A stretch of DNA of 14,519 bases from Lentisphaeria bacterium (lineage in GTDB: Bacteria > Verrucomicrobiota > Lentisphaeria > Oligosphaerales > Lenti-02). Position 1 is the first letter of the stretch; each line of letters begins with the position of its first letter. The translations under genes and the position numbers were made by a program. The DNA is taken from assembly GCA_023145395.1 (NCBI GenBank), contig JAGLDW010001273.1, positions 1 through 14,519 on the forward strand, written 5' to 3'. This document shows, piece by piece, positions 14,168 through 14,519 of this stretch. The notes under the pieces were generated by a model. It made no database searches and was not told the DNA's origin. It saw nothing but the letters and a program-made list of their open reading frames with translations.

Positions 14168-14519
14168 CTAGCGCACGGTGAGGTCGCTTGTCGCCTGTGT
14201 GCCGGACGCGAGTTCGGTCACTTGGACGCGCCACTGGCCGGGCTTGTCGTTGGGGGCGATGTCGAGTTCGAGGGTGAGCTTGCCATCCACTGCGCCGTAG
14301 TAGCCCGTGCCTTCGGCCTCGCGGCCTGTGTCGTCGCTGACCTGCACCTGGACGGGGACGACTGCGTCGAGACGTCCGCTTGCCTTCACACGGATGGTGA
14401 TCTTTGCACGTTTTCCTCGTTTGACGCTGCGTGGTGCCTTGCAGGTCACGCCCTTGATCGGGATGGAGGTGATCATGAAGAGCCGCCCGCCTCCGGGGCC
14501 AAAATCGTGGGCGGACCGG
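14168..14519 (-). CDS. C-terminal end of a large protein with an Ig-like domain (runs off right edge)
   Basis: The minus-strand frame is open from the window edge to a TAG at 14168-14170, giving 116 residues. It enters with RSAHDFGPGGGRLFMITSIP, then a beta-strand-rich domain: KAPRSVKRGKRAKITIRVKA, VVPVQVQVSDDTGREAEGTG, KLTLELDIAPNDKPGQWRV and TELASGTQATSDLTVR. The alternating strands and the 'APNDxPGxWxVxVxELASG' turn resemble Ig-like or macroglobulin-like domains that end large secreted proteins of planctomycete-type bacteria. The internal ATG at 14476 could be called as a start, giving 102 residues, but the frame and its FGPGGGRLF motif continue naturally upstream, so a truncated view of a bigger gene is more likely. 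Catalytic or other domains lie outside the window, so function is unknown. Confidence 0.65.
   Translation of the reverse strand, partial: RSAHDFGPGGGRLFMITSIPIKGVTCKAPRSVKRGKRAKITIRVKASGRLDAVVPVQVQVSDDTGREAEGTGYYGAVDGKLTLELDIAPNDKPGQWRVQVTELASGTQATSDLTVR

Overview
The window is a densely packed stretch of bacterial chromosome in which every supported gene lies on the minus strand, so it reads right to left. No rRNA, tRNA, CRISPR array or transposase was seen. The gene content suggests a Gram-negative-type, probably environmental bacterium, perhaps of the Planctomycetota/Verrucomicrobiota/Lentisphaerota/Hydrogenedentota kind. The clues are a 'peptide transporter'-type multispanning protein, a PqqD-like protein beside a LolD/MacB-type ABC ATPase, a secreted family-10-like glycosyl hydrolase, and GC-rich REP-like repeats between genes. 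The taxon is inferred from memory of families and was not tested.

Right edge (14519 to about 12700), accessory region: the 3' end of a large gene ending in an immunoglobulin-like domain; an AbrB-type antitoxin and PIN (VapC-type) toxin pair with a 4-nt overlap and a palindromic candidate operator over its promoter; a start-less fragment that looks like the tail of a polymorphic toxin; and a small acidic protein that may be its orphan immunity protein.

Centre (12415 to 4221), the most interesting part: a compact four-gene operon behind a recognisable sigma70-like promoter. It encodes (1) an ABC ATPase of the LolD/MacB class, (2) a small PqqD-like protein, (3) a giant 1636-residue permease whose FtsX/MacB-type core is preceded by about 930 exported residues containing an M28-peptidase-like fold with its zinc ligands replaced, and (4) a 669-residue OPT-like 'peptide transporter' membrane protein. 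Genes 2 and 3 overlap by 4 nt (ATGA) and genes 3 and 4 are 2 nt apart. The inferred role is an ABC machine that handles a peptide or lipoprotein-like substrate at the cell envelope, with a dead peptidase domain as substrate receptor. No function is proven.

Left part (4220 to 1): an intergenic region of about 340 nt rich in repeats (a CACGGAA quasi-tandem and REP-like stem-loops in both orientations), then a two-gene unit encoding a secreted TIM-barrel glycosyl hydrolase-like protein and a secreted beta-propeller protein, plausibly for polysaccharide use. A gene-poor stretch of about 325 nt with one 12-bp palindrome follows, then the first 21 codons of another gene running off the edge.
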